Below, in pieces: positions 56,399 to 64,000 of a DNA stretch of 64,000 nt. The notes beneath the pieces were generated by a model. The model worked only from the letters and a program-made list of their open reading frames with translations. It was not told the DNA's origin and did not search any database. This DNA is from an uncultured Aquimarina sp. Its GTDB lineage: Bacteria > Bacteroidota > Bacteroidia > Flavobacteriales > Flavobacteriaceae. The DNA is taken from assembly GCA_947503135.1 (NCBI GenBank), contig CANNCQ010000009.1, positions 22,289 to 86,288 of the forward strand. Direction: 5' to 3'. The translations under genes and the position numbers were made by a program. Position 1 is the first letter of the stretch. Every line of letters starts with the position of its first letter.

Positions 56399-59300
56399 AT
56401 GAAAATTTTAAAAATAGAATTGCAAAATATAAACTCTTTAAAGTCGGATTCGCCTATTGTAATCGATTTCGAAAAAGATCAATTTAAAGACGCTGGCTTG
56501 TTTGCTATCACAGGAGCTACAGGTGCAGGTAAAACTACTATTTTAGATGCTATAACTATTGCTTTATATCACAATGTACCTCGTTTTAAAGGAAATAAAG
56601 GCACCTTGAAAGATGTAATTAGCTTTGGTGCAAGCGAGGGATATAGTCGTATTCATTTTGAAAATGAAGGGGTTGTTTATGAGGCATCTTGGGCAATACG
56701 GCTTGCCTCAAATACAGGTAAAAAACTTAAAAATCCACAAGAAGAAGTTAGCTTAAAAAACCTTAGTACAAACAAAATAGTAGCATCTCAAAAAAGACAA
56801 GTTCTTATAGAGATAACTCGTGTTACGCAATTAGATTACGATCAGTTTTTAAGGTCGGTAATGTTAGCTCAGGGGGAGTTTGCGTCATTTCTAGTAGCTA
56901 AAGGTGCCGATAAAGGGCGGCTATTAGAGCAAATTACGGGCGAAGATATTTATAAAAAAATCGGACAAGGGGTTTTAGAACGAAAGGCAGAGGAAGAAGC
57001 TAAACTTAAAAATATTCAATCTAAAATTAATGCAGATGATGTGCTTACTGAGGAGCAAAAAAGAGAATTAGTAGACAGGGAACTGTTTTTAGAAGCTGAA
57101 ATTAAAGAAGTAGAAACCCAAGTTGAAGCAAAACAAGCTATAGCTAGTTGGTACGTATCATATAAAGAGCTTGTTAAGACTACCGAAAACCTAACAATTC
57201 AAAAGAGAAAACTTATTGATGAAACTGAGTTTTTTAAAAATGAATTCTTTTTGTTAAGTCAAGGTGAAAAGGCATATCCTTTTAAAGAACTCATACAAGA
57301 ACTTTATAGAAACGAAAAAGTACTCACAGAAAAAAAATCACAGCTTATAACTTACAAGGATAAAGTAAATGCAATAACTCCTAAAATAGAAGAATTAACT
57401 GCGGATTTACAAAAGCAAAATGCCGAATTAGTAATTTTAGAAAAAGACTTTAATCTTTGGTTGCCAAAGTTTGACAAGGTGACCAGGCTTGATGAGCTTA
57501 TAATTGCAGAACAGAATAGTATTGAAAATACAATTATAAGTGGAAGTGATATAAAGAAAAAAACAGAAAGCTTATTAAAAGCCGAAGAGCTATTAGCCAC
57601 ATCGCTTAATAGTTTAGGCGAACAAATAAAAACAGAAGAAGCCTTTGTTTCAGACAATAAATTTATTCCCGAAGTTAGGACACAATTTTCTAATTGGACT
57701 ACAGATTTAACAAATTTAGTTTCTAAAAAAGAACACCTAAGCGACGTGAAAACTAAGTTTAATTCATTAACAATAGAACTGAAAAAAACGAATGAGCTTT
57801 TACAGAGAAATAAAAATGTTTTAGGTGAAAAATCTAAAAGCGTACAAGGAATAGAAAAAGAAATAAAGCAACTCAACGCAGACCTTTCAGAAAAAGATTT
57901 AACCACATTACTTGCAAAACAGAAACAGCAGCAAGAATTAGCCTTAAGCTGGGAGCGATTGAAAGCTTTTTCGGCACTTAAAGTAGAAAAACAAAAGGAA
58001 ATAGATGTCCTGTTAGCACAACTAACATCAAACAGCGATAAGCTAATTACAGTTAATGATAAAATTAAAATAACCACAGGTCAAATAGAAGTACAAGAAA
58101 AATTGGTTACGGATGCTGAGAAAATTTTAGACTTAGAAAAAAACATAGCCAAATACGAAGCCGACCGTGTTAGGCTTGTAGCAGGGCAACCTTGTGGTTT
58201 ATGCGGATCTAAAAAGCATCCTTTTACAGAAGGGATGACACATAAAGGGATTTCAGATGCCGAAATAGTATTAAATTCTCGTAGAGAGCAATTAAAAAAA
58301 GTAAATAATTTTAAGGCTGAATTAGGGATACAAGAAGCCAAATTGAAAACGGCTAACGAAACTAGCGAAAAACAATTAGCAACTGCTCAGGAAAATGTAA
58401 AAGAAGTTATAAGCAAAGCAAAATTATTAAACGCCAATGTTTCTATTGATGCTATTTCGTTTATTGAAAATCAAATTGCAGTTTCAGCAAAAAAATTAAA
58501 ACAACTAGATGAAGCAATAAACGAAACTCAAGTATTGCAACTTCAAAAGGAAAAATTACTAGAAACCTACGAAATTCAAAATAAGGATATTGTTAGTTTA
58601 CAATCTCAAAATACCACTTTTACAAGTGAATTAAATAATATAGAGCAACAGTTAAAAGCAAATCGAATAACTATTGAAACTTTTGAAAAAGATTGTTCGG
58701 TTATTGAATTACGTTTAAATAACGCATTTGCCTTGTATAATTACGAGTTGCCAAATATCGCAAACACCTCAACTTTTATAAACCAAATAGAGAAGTCTAT
58801 TGAAAATTATAACCTACGTAGTATAAATTTAGAGAGTTTAAGGTCTAAGGTAAATGTTATTGAAACAAAGCTGAAAAATACAATTGAGCAAAAAAATGTA
58901 AATACAGCAACAATAAAAGAGCTTAAAATTAGTATAAGAAAATCTAAAGAACTCTTGGTTAGCCTTAGGGCCGAACGAGTAGAAATTCTTCCAATGCATA
59001 TTGCAGTAGATAGTAAACGGGCTAGTTTGCAATTGGCTATAAAACAATTGACCGAAAAAAATAATGATACAAAACAGCAACAGCAACAATTAATAAACGC
59101 TAAAACAGAAGCCGATACACATGTGGCTACAATTAAAAAAGAACAACAATTTTTTACCGAAGAATTACTTAAATTAAATGTTAGCTTAAAGGAAAATATA
59201 TTAAAAAGTGATTTCGACTCTAGGCAAGCTATAGAAAAAGCGCTTCTTAATGAAGCCGATAGAAAAAAATATACAGCTATTAAAGAACGTTTAAGAGATG

Positions 59301-60052
59301 ATAGGTTAAAAATAGAAGCATTGCTTAAGGAGCAATTACAAAAACAGGAGCAACTGCAAAAGAGTAAACATTTTGATATTTCTGAATTAGAAAATAACAA
59401 TGCATTAGATGTATTAAAAAAGACTAACAAATCGTTATTTGAGCAGAAAGGAGAAATCAGAGAAGCTTTTAAGAAAGATCAAGAAATAAAAGATAGAAAC
59501 CAAAAAGTTTACAAAAGTATAGAGGACCAAGAAGCTGTTTGTAATATATGGCGATCGCTCTTTAAAATCATAGGTAATTCTAAAGATGCTTTTAATGTAT
59601 ATGTACAACGGTTAACATTAAAGCATTTACTAAATTTAGCTAATAGGCATTTGTTAAATTTGAATAAAAGGTATTCTTTAAAAATGGAAGAAACCTATAA
59701 GCCAAAGGAAGAGCTTAATTTTAATCTTATTGATCATTATCAAACAGATCAATCTCGATTGGTCGATACCTCAAGCGGAGGAGAAAAATTTATTATTAGT
59801 TTAGCTTTAGCACTAGGCTTATCGGATTTGGCGAGTAAAAATGTAAAAATCGATTCATTGTTTATAGACGAAGGCTTCGGTACGTTAGATGGCAATACCT
59901 TAGAGACAGTAATTTCGACCTTAGAAACACTACAAGCACAAGGAAAAAAAATAGGAATTATATCGCATGTAGAAAATTTAAAAGAGCGTATTCCAACTCA
60001 AATTAAAGTCAGAAAAAAAAGTAATGGAGTTAGTGTTGTAGCAATAGAATAA
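56399..60052 (+). CDS. sbcC: exonuclease SbcCD subunit C (Rad50-like ATPase)
   Basis: A 1217-residue SMC-like ATPase. Walker A GATGAGKTT at 39-47, then two long coiled-coil arms meeting at a zinc hook CGLC (C599 and C602, close to the middle), then the signature SSGGEKF and Walker B SLFIDEGFGTLDG near the C-terminus. This is the full Rad50/SbcC layout and a usual length for the larger Bacteroidota type. Partner of SbcD in DNA hairpin and break processing. Convergent with the next gene. Confidence 0.97.
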   Translation: MKILKIELQNINSLKSDSPIVIDFEKDQFKDAGLFAITGATGAGKTTILDAITIALYHNVPRFKGNKGTLKDVISFGASEGYSRIHFENEGVVYEASWAIRLASNTGKKLKNPQEEVSLKNLSTNKIVASQKRQVLIEITRVTQLDYDQFLRSVMLAQGEFASFLVAKGADKGRLLEQITGEDIYKKIGQGVLERKAEEEAKLKNIQSKINADDVLTEEQKRELVDRELFLEAEIKEVETQVEAKQAIASWYVSYKELVKTTENLTIQKRKLIDETEFFKNEFFLLSQGEKAYPFKELIQELYRNEKVLTEKKSQLITYKDKVNAITPKIEELTADLQKQNAELVILEKDFNLWLPKFDKVTRLDELIIAEQNSIENTIISGSDIKKKTESLLKAEELLATSLNSLGEQIKTEEAFVSDNKFIPEVRTQFSNWTTDLTNLVSKKEHLSDVKTKFNSLTIELKKTNELLQRNKNVLGEKSKSVQGIEKEIKQLNADLSEKDLTTLLAKQKQQQELALSWERLKAFSALKVEKQKEIDVLLAQLTSNSDKLITVNDKIKITTGQIEVQEKLVTDAEKILDLEKNIAKYEADRVRLVAGQPCGLCGSKKHPFTEGMTHKGISDAEIVLNSRREQLKKVNNFKAELGIQEAKLKTANETSEKQLATAQENVKEVISKAKLLNANVSIDAISFIENQIAVSAKKLKQLDEAINETQVLQLQKEKLLETYEIQNKDIVSLQSQNTTFTSELNNIEQQLKANRITIETFEKDCSVIELRLNNAFALYNYELPNIANTSTFINQIEKSIENYNLRSINLESLRSKVNVIETKLKNTIEQKNVNTATIKELKISIRKSKELLVSLRAERVEILPMHIAVDSKRASLQLAIKQLTEKNNDTKQQQQQLINAKTEADTHVATIKKEQQFFTEELLKLNVSLKENILKSDFDSRQAIEKALLNEADRKKYTAIKERLRDDRLKIEALLKEQLQKQEQLQKSKHFDISELENNNALDVLKKTNKSLFEQKGEIREAFKKDQEIKDRNQKVYKSIEDQEAVCNIWRSLFKIIGNSKDAFNVYVQRLTLKHLLNLANRHLLNLNKRYSLKMEETYKPKEELNFNLIDHYQTDQSRLVDTSSGGEKFIISLALALGLSDLASKNVKIDSLFIDEGFGTLDGNTLETVISTLETLQAQGKKIGIISHVENLKERIPTQIKVRKKSNGVSVVAIE

Positions 60053-60075
60053 CAAATGCGCTTATCATAAATCAT

Positions 60076-60111
60076 ATTGGAAAGGCGTTATTAAAAACTT
60101 GCCTTTCCAAT
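60076..60111. terminator. hairpin between convergent sbcC and trxB-like genes
   Basis: ATTGGAAAGGC / GCCTTTCCAAT, 11-bp perfect stem, 14-nt loop. No strong T-tract on either side, so termination is probable but not textbook. Confidence 0.65.
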
Positions 60112-60134
60112 ACAATTTGAAACTCAAAAACTTA

Positions 60135-61544
60135 TTATTTCTTCAAGTAATTTTTTACTCCATAACTGGCAAGTACCCCTTCGCCAGTTGCAGCAGCAAC
60201 CTGAGCAATAGCTCCTTCACGGCAATCACCAGCAGCAAAAATACCTTTTACAGAAGTTTCAGCAAGAGCCGTAGTAGTAATAAAGCCTTGTTTGTTTAGT
60301 GTAATAATATCTTTAAAAACAGTGGTATTAGGGATAAGGCCAATAAAAATAAAAGATCCATCACCAGTAATAAGCTCTTCTTTTCCAGTTGAATTGTCTT
60401 TAATTTTTATTCCTTTAAAATTTTCATCCGTATCAGCAACAAATTCTAGTGAAGATTTATTCATGTAAACTTCAATATTATCGATGTTGTCTAGTTTTTC
60501 TACGTAAGTAGGTGAAGCAGAAAAAGTATCGGAGCGATGAATAATTTTCACTTTCTTAACAAATCCAGAAAGGAAAATACTTTCTTCTAAAGCACTATTA
60601 CCACCACCAATTACAACAACTTCTCGGTCTCTATAAAAAGCCCCATCACAGGTTGCACAAAAATGTACACCAGATCCTATGAGCTCTTCTTCGCCAGGAA
60701 TGCCTAATTTACGGTATGTAGAACCTGTAGCTGCAACAATACTTTTTCCTATAAATGTTTCATGAGCCGATTTTACGTAAAATTTACCTTCTTTTTCTTC
60801 AATAGAATCTACGTCTATTCCTGTTTTAATAGTTGCTCCGTAAGTAAGCGCTTGTTCTTCCATTTTATCCATCAAATCAGGACCAGAGATATTTGTAAAG
60901 CCAGGGTAATTTTCTATTTTTTGAGTTAAAAATGCATTTCCTCCAATAGCTTTCTTTTCTAAAATAAGACTGTCAAAACGATCTCGTTGCGCATAAATTG
61001 AAGTAGTAAGCCCAGCTGCTCCACCGCCTATAATAATGGTGTCATAAATTTTATGTTCTTTTTTTACATCAATATTTAATAGTTCCTTTAGGGTGTTGTT
61101 GTTAGGATTTGTATGCGGTTTTCCATTTATCAGAACCGTAGGGATAATGCGCTTTCCGTTATTAATTTCCTCCACTTTTGCTGTTGCCCATTCATGGGAA
61201 TCTACATCTATAAACTGAAAATTAATCCCATTATCTACTAAGTAACTTTTTGCTCTGCGGCAATCGGGGCACCAATCGGCTCCAAACAATTGTACGGTTC
61301 CTTCATCGTTAATACCTAAAGTTTCGGCAAGCACTGCATTACTTGGATTTGTAAGTGTACTGCCATTAAAATCTACCGTTGGAATAATACGCTTGCCATT
61401 ATTTATTTTTTCAACTGTGCGTGTTGCTTTTTCATCCAAATCAACATCAATAAATTCAAAATCGATTTTATTTTCCTTAAGGTATGATTTTGCTCTACGA
61501 CAATCGGGGCACCAATCGGCACCATATAACTTTAATTTATTCAT
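60135..61544 (-). CDS. thioredoxin reductase with two N-terminal glutaredoxin domains
   Basis: 469 residues in three parts. Two tandem glutaredoxin/NrdH-like domains, each starting (Y/F)GADWCPDCRRAKSYL, have their redox pairs at C12/C15 and C92/C95, exactly 80 residues apart, and share NNGKRIIPTV with the cis-proline. From about 166 follows a complete low-molecular-weight thioredoxin reductase: FAD motif GGGAAG (173-178), redox pair C296-A-T-C299, NADPH motif GGGNSA, and FAAGDCREGAIAQVAAATGEG. The protein may reduce its own glutaredoxin domains and so act as a self-contained disulfide reductase. A plain trxB is about 310 residues. Single gene; convergent with sbcC. Confidence 0.93.
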   Translation of the reverse strand: MNKLKLYGADWCPDCRRAKSYLKENKIDFEFIDVDLDEKATRTVEKINNGKRIIPTVDFNGSTLTNPSNAVLAETLGINDEGTVQLFGADWCPDCRRAKSYLVDNGINFQFIDVDSHEWATAKVEEINNGKRIIPTVLINGKPHTNPNNNTLKELLNIDVKKEHKIYDTIIIGGGAAGLTTSIYAQRDRFDSLILEKKAIGGNAFLTQKIENYPGFTNISGPDLMDKMEEQALTYGATIKTGIDVDSIEEKEGKFYVKSAHETFIGKSIVAATGSTYRKLGIPGEEELIGSGVHFCATCDGAFYRDREVVVIGGGNSALEESIFLSGFVKKVKIIHRSDTFSASPTYVEKLDNIDNIEVYMNKSSLEFVADTDENFKGIKIKDNSTGKEELITGDGSFIFIGLIPNTTVFKDIITLNKQGFITTTALAETSVKGIFAAGDCREGAIAQVAAATGEGVLASYGVKNYLKK

Positions 61545-61968
61545 TGTTAGTTTTTTGTATAAAATAAGAAGTGCTTTTAAAATAGTACATCTTATTGGTT
61601 TTATTTTTTAATTAAATTATAATTCATAAAGTAAGGGGCATAAAAACTATTACAGTCAGCTACCCGAAGGAATAAATATTAGTACTAAAAGGCTAAATCA
61701 AGACCTACTATGAACGAGACTAAACTTTCTGATAATGAAAGTCGTACAACTAGGCTGGTACCTTTCAAAAGCAATGATTTTTTATAGCTTACCATCAAAA
61801 AAAAAAGAATAAACCCTCTTCTAATGATTAAAATATCTATGTCTGTTTTTGTAATGTTTTGTTCTAGTGTTGTGGGGTAAAGGTAGTGCTGTAGCACAGT
61901 TTTGCATTTATAGATTGTTCCCTTAAGGTTGTAAATGTGTCTTAAATTTATGTATTATTGTTTCTGTT
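61545..61968. other. intergenic region before the AraC gene
   Basis: 424 bp without a convincing gene. A 70-codon minus-strand frame at 61685-61897 and a 25-codon plus-strand frame are open, but neither has support. Nothing else seen. Confidence 0.55.
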
Positions 61969-62817
61969 ATGAAGTTAGAATACAAAGCCATTTCTGAATA
62001 CAGTTCCTTTATACTTACCGATTTCAATTGTTCGCCAGCACAGTTATTGTTGAAAGATATAGGATATTATAAAATATTATGGGCTAAAAACAAAAATACC
62101 ACTATAAATATTGACGGTTATTGGGTTGAATTAAAGCAGCACCAAGTAGTGTTTTGTACTACATTGAATGTATTAGAAATTCCTAAAGAATCGGGAATTA
62201 TAGCGATTGTTTTTAATAGGGAATTTTATTGCTTAAGAGATCACGATCATGAAGTTTCTTGTAACGGTATTTTATTTTTTGGGTCTTCGCAACCACCTGT
62301 AATTTCACTTTCGGAAAAAGAACGTCAAAGTTTTGAAACCATGTTTTTTGTGTTTAAAGAAGAGTTTGAAACCAAAGACCATATTCAGGGAGAAATGCTA
62401 CGAGTAATGCTTAAGCGACTATTAATTAAATCGACTAGGCTAGTTAGTGAAATTGAAGGTTTTGCAAAAATGCCTAGCTCGCAAATGGAGATTATGCGGA
62501 AGTACAATTTACTTGTTGAAAATCATTTTAAAGAGAAACACCAAGTAGCGGACTATGCCGAAATGTTATTTAAATCTCCTAAAACATTATCGAATATTTT
62601 TAAAAAAGCGGGTTATCCTTCTCCAAGTACAGTAATTAATAACCGAATTATATTAGAGGCGAAGCGCCTTCTACAATTTTCAGAAAAAACAGCAGAAGAA
62701 ATCTCTCATCAATTAGGATATAAGGAGGGAACTCATTTTTCTAAATTTTTTAAAACTCACACCGGCTTACCTCCAGTAGAGTTTAGAGCCAAGTTGAAAG
62801 TTGAAACTGTAAATTAA
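61969..62817 (+). CDS. AraC-family transcriptional regulator
   Basis: 282 residues. The N-terminal about 170 residues form a small cupin-like sensor (GYYKILWAKNKNTTINIDGYWVELKQHQVVFCT). The C-terminal double HTH covers about 185-275: VADYAEMLFKSPKTLSNIFKKAGYPSPSTVINNRIILEAKRLL and SHQLGYKEGTHFSKFFKTHTGLPPVEFR. The convergent AhpD-like gene next to it is a possible but unproven target. Confidence 0.9.
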   Translation: MKLEYKAISEYSSFILTDFNCSPAQLLLKDIGYYKILWAKNKNTTINIDGYWVELKQHQVVFCTTLNVLEIPKESGIIAIVFNREFYCLRDHDHEVSCNGILFFGSSQPPVISLSEKERQSFETMFFVFKEEFETKDHIQGEMLRVMLKRLLIKSTRLVSEIEGFAKMPSSQMEIMRKYNLLVENHFKEKHQVADYAEMLFKSPKTLSNIFKKAGYPSPSTVINNRIILEAKRLLQFSEKTAEEISHQLGYKEGTHFSKFFKTHTGLPPVEFRAKLKVETVN

Positions 62818-62839
62818 TCGATTTTTTTTAAAAAAAAAG

Positions 62840-62893
62840 TATGGAATAAAAAAGTGTTTTAAAATTTATTTTAAAGCACTTTTTTATTCCATA
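62840..62893. terminator. long bidirectional terminator hairpin
   Basis: TATGGAATAAAAAAGTG (62840-62856) pairs perfectly with CACTTTTTTATTCCATA (62877-62893), and an inner A/T stem extends it to about 26 bp. It lies between convergent genes. Confidence 0.85.
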
Positions 62894-62914
62894 AAGCTAT
62901 GTTATTTATTAAAC

Positions 62915-63448
62915 CTATAAAGATGGAGCTGCTGGGAAATCAATTTCTGTTTTTACGGTGTTATTAATGTAATTCGAAATAGTTTTATCACCTACTAACG
63001 AAATGGTATCGATAAGGTTTTCTTTAGACCAACCTGCATTAAAAAACTTTTCAAGTACAGTAGCATCTGTATTACCACGATTTTCGGTAACATTTTTAGC
63101 AAGAGCTGCTAGCGCGTCCAGTTTAGCATCGAATGAAGCTTTTCCTTGTCTTAATTCTAAAATTTGCTCATCGTTAAAACCATTCATTTTTCCAATTGCA
63201 GTATGTGCAGCCAAACAATAATCGCAATTATTTACTTGACTTACAGCAAGGTTAACTACTTCTTTTTCTTTTGCTTTTAAAGAAGTTGGTGCACCAGCAA
63301 AATCCAAGTAATTTTTAAGTGCGTTTTCAGAATAGGCAAAGGTTGCATACAGGTTAGGTACAAAGCCTACTTGTTTTTTTAAAGCGTCAAAAATTCCTTG
63401 ATTAGTTACGCTTACTTCTTCTTTTGATGGGATGTTAAATGTACTCAT
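62915..63448 (-). CDS. AhpD-like alkylhydroperoxidase / carboxymuconolactone decarboxylase family
   Basis: A 177-residue all-helical protein with the AhpD redox motif: C75-D-Y-C78 followed by H82 (CDYCLAAHTAIGK). It probably detoxifies peroxides, using the CxxC pair with an external thiol source. The subgroup is often called carboxymuconolactone decarboxylase family, but the presence of both cysteines favours peroxidase activity. Converges with the AraC gene across the long hairpin. Confidence 0.9.
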   Translation of the reverse strand: MSTFNIPSKEEVSVTNQGIFDALKKQVGFVPNLYATFAYSENALKNYLDFAGAPTSLKAKEKEVVNLAVSQVNNCDYCLAAHTAIGKMNGFNDEQILELRQGKASFDAKLDALAALAKNVTENRGNTDATVLEKFFNAGWSKENLIDTISLVGDKTISNYINNTVKTEIDFPAAPSL

Positions 63449-63607
63449 TATATTATGTGTTTTATGATTTTATGTCTTATTGTTAAGAACACTACAAAGA
63501 TGCATCAATATAAAAGTTAATGCTTTATATCTTATTCCTTAGAGATGGTATATTATTCCCGATTGCGATTTTTTTGATCTATTAGATGAAAAAATAGCGT
63601 ATTGTTT

Positions 63608-63705
63608 AAAAAAGAAAAAGGTGATGCAAATGCACCACCTTAAATGTTTTCACAACGGAATAATCCTTATTGTGAATTGCTTTCAGTAATTTGAAGGTAA
63701 CAATT
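63608..63705 (-). ncRNA. tracrRNA of a type II (probably II-C) CRISPR-Cas9 system
   Basis: Read on the minus strand: an anti-repeat ending GAAAGCAATTCACAAT (63684-63669), the complement of the GTTGTGAATTGCTTTC-like start common to Bacteroidota type II-C repeats; then AAGGATTATTCCGTT (63668-63654), which matches the S. pyogenes tracrRNA nexus AAGGCTAGTCCGTT in all but the loop; then GTGAAAACATTT, and a terminator hairpin AAGGTG-a-TGCA...TGCA-c-CACCTT (63641-63618) followed by TTTCTTTTTT. This RNA pairs with pre-crRNA repeats for RNase III processing and guides Cas9. The 5' end is not defined by the sequence. No cas gene or repeat array lies in the window. Confidence 0.85.
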
Positions 63706-63804
63706 TTTACGAAATTCGTAAATGGAATTCGTGTAATATTTTTCAATAATATCAAAAAAAGGAGGTGCCCAAAATAAATACCTCCACTTTAAAAAAGCAA
63801 TTCA
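63673..63804. repeat. imperfect inverted repeat flanking the tracrRNA anti-repeat
   Basis: Plus-strand 63673-63699 and the reverse complement of 63779-63804 share TGAATTGCTTT exactly, then drift (about 21 of 26 positions). The right copy read on the minus strand looks like a degenerate CRISPR repeat start. Confidence 0.55.
63761..63785 (-). terminator. minus-strand terminator upstream of the tracrRNA
   Basis: GGAGGT / ACCTCC with a 13-nt loop; on the minus strand it runs into TTTTTTT. It would insulate the tracrRNA from leftward transcription entering from the right. Confidence 0.7.
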
Positions 63805-64000
63805 AAGCAACGTCGTGGTACTATACTTAACGTTACAAAATATTTGAGCAAATTATAAAAAAATAATATTTGAGCAATAATTGTTCATATTGTTTGTTTT
63901 CAATATGTTAGTAATAAAAAAATTTGAATATCCGTTTTTGCTCATAAACCTGTAATACTAGCAATTACAAGCCTATCGAAGAGTTTTTCTTCAAAATACC

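Larger units (their letters stand above)
63449..64000. other. non-coding right edge, likely start of a CRISPR-Cas9 locus
   Basis: 552 bp without a protein gene. It holds the tracrRNA (about 63608-63705, minus), a second repeat-like element and hairpin (63761-63806), and a 12-bp direct repeat ATATTTGAGCAA at 63840-63851 and 63866-63877. TTTG (63843-63846), 18 bp, AATATTTG (63865-63872) could be a rightward promoter for a gene past 64000. Confidence 0.6.

Noticed and set aside
57352..58077. 241-codon minus-strand frame opposite sbcC
   Set aside because: Ser/Phe/Cys-rich composition is the complement of the coiled-coil codons of sbcC; a shadow.
61685..61897. 70-codon minus-strand frame whose end resembles a final outer-membrane strand
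   Set aside because: No signal peptide, no family likeness, low-complexity surroundings; probably chance.
63624..63689. A 21-codon plus-strand frame with several His codons, possible attenuator leader peptide
   Set aside because: The hairpins around it end in T-tracts on the minus strand only, and the same bases form the nexus and terminator of a tracrRNA.
63965..64000. Minus-strand frame open from the window edge to a stop, possible 3' end of a gene
   Set aside because: Eleven codons are too few to support a gene.
63449..64000. CRISPR repeat array inside the window
   Set aside because: I see no regularly spaced direct repeats; only the single tracrRNA anti-repeat and one degenerate inverted copy.

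Overview
The window is AT-rich and looks like the chromosome of a member of the Bacteroidota, most likely Flavobacteriaceae. The evidence is the gene content: fused SecDF, type IX secretion-style proteases, a sensor kinase with periplasmic two-component propeller repeats, YfhO, GH3, DUF4834, a BadF-type kinase, and an eIF1/SUI1 homologue. The promoters agree: three sites before secDF, tRNA-Glu and tRNA-Arg match the Bacteroidota pattern TTTG/TTG, 19-20 bp, TAnnTTTG. Most of the window is ordinary core genome. I see no insertion sequence, prophage, integrase or transposase.

Layout. 1-2.5 kb: a truncated XRE regulator, a LysR regulator with an SbtA-type bicarbonate permease, and a small unknown gene. 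2.8-6.9 kb: mdh and clpB, divergent; clpB has a sigma-54-like promoter with two palindromes. 7-10.2 kb: a 1064-residue propeller sensor histidine kinase. 10.3-18.4 kb: smpB, two exported charged helical proteins, tilS, dsbD, pfkA-gap and an N-acetylglucosamine-kinase-like gene. 18.5-29.7 kb: DUF1569, a conserved 484-residue unknown, a PhnP-like metallohydrolase, an esterase, an Old Yellow Enzyme, a beta-propeller protein, a DEAD-box-type helicase with DEVD, an aldose epimerase and an ABC exporter. 29.9-37.7 kb: GH3, DUF2797, and a tight minus-strand envelope cluster (DUF4834, YfhO, glycosyltransferase, flippase). 37.8-47.3 kb: an outer-membrane-like protein with a long charged tail, a GNAT protein, an aquaporin and two paralogous secreted reprolysin-type metalloproteases. 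47.3-54.7 kb: a leaderless solute-binding-fold protein with SUI1, secDF, two identical tRNA-Glu genes, rpsT, ychF, apt and tRNA-Arg. 55-63.4 kb: sbcDC, a thioredoxin reductase with two N-terminal glutaredoxin domains, an AraC regulator and an AhpD-like protein.

The most notable item is at the right edge. On the minus strand at about 63608-63705 I read a tracrRNA gene of a type II (probably II-C) CRISPR-Cas9 system: an anti-repeat, a nexus of the form AAGG-n5-TCCGTT nearly identical to the Streptococcus pyogenes nexus, and a terminator hairpin with a T-tract. No cas gene or repeat array lies inside the window, so the rest of the locus should lie just past position 64000. Other points worth following are the double-glutaredoxin thioredoxin reductase, the clpB promoter, and a tRNA-Arg in which the G19-C56 tertiary pair appears replaced by A19-U56.
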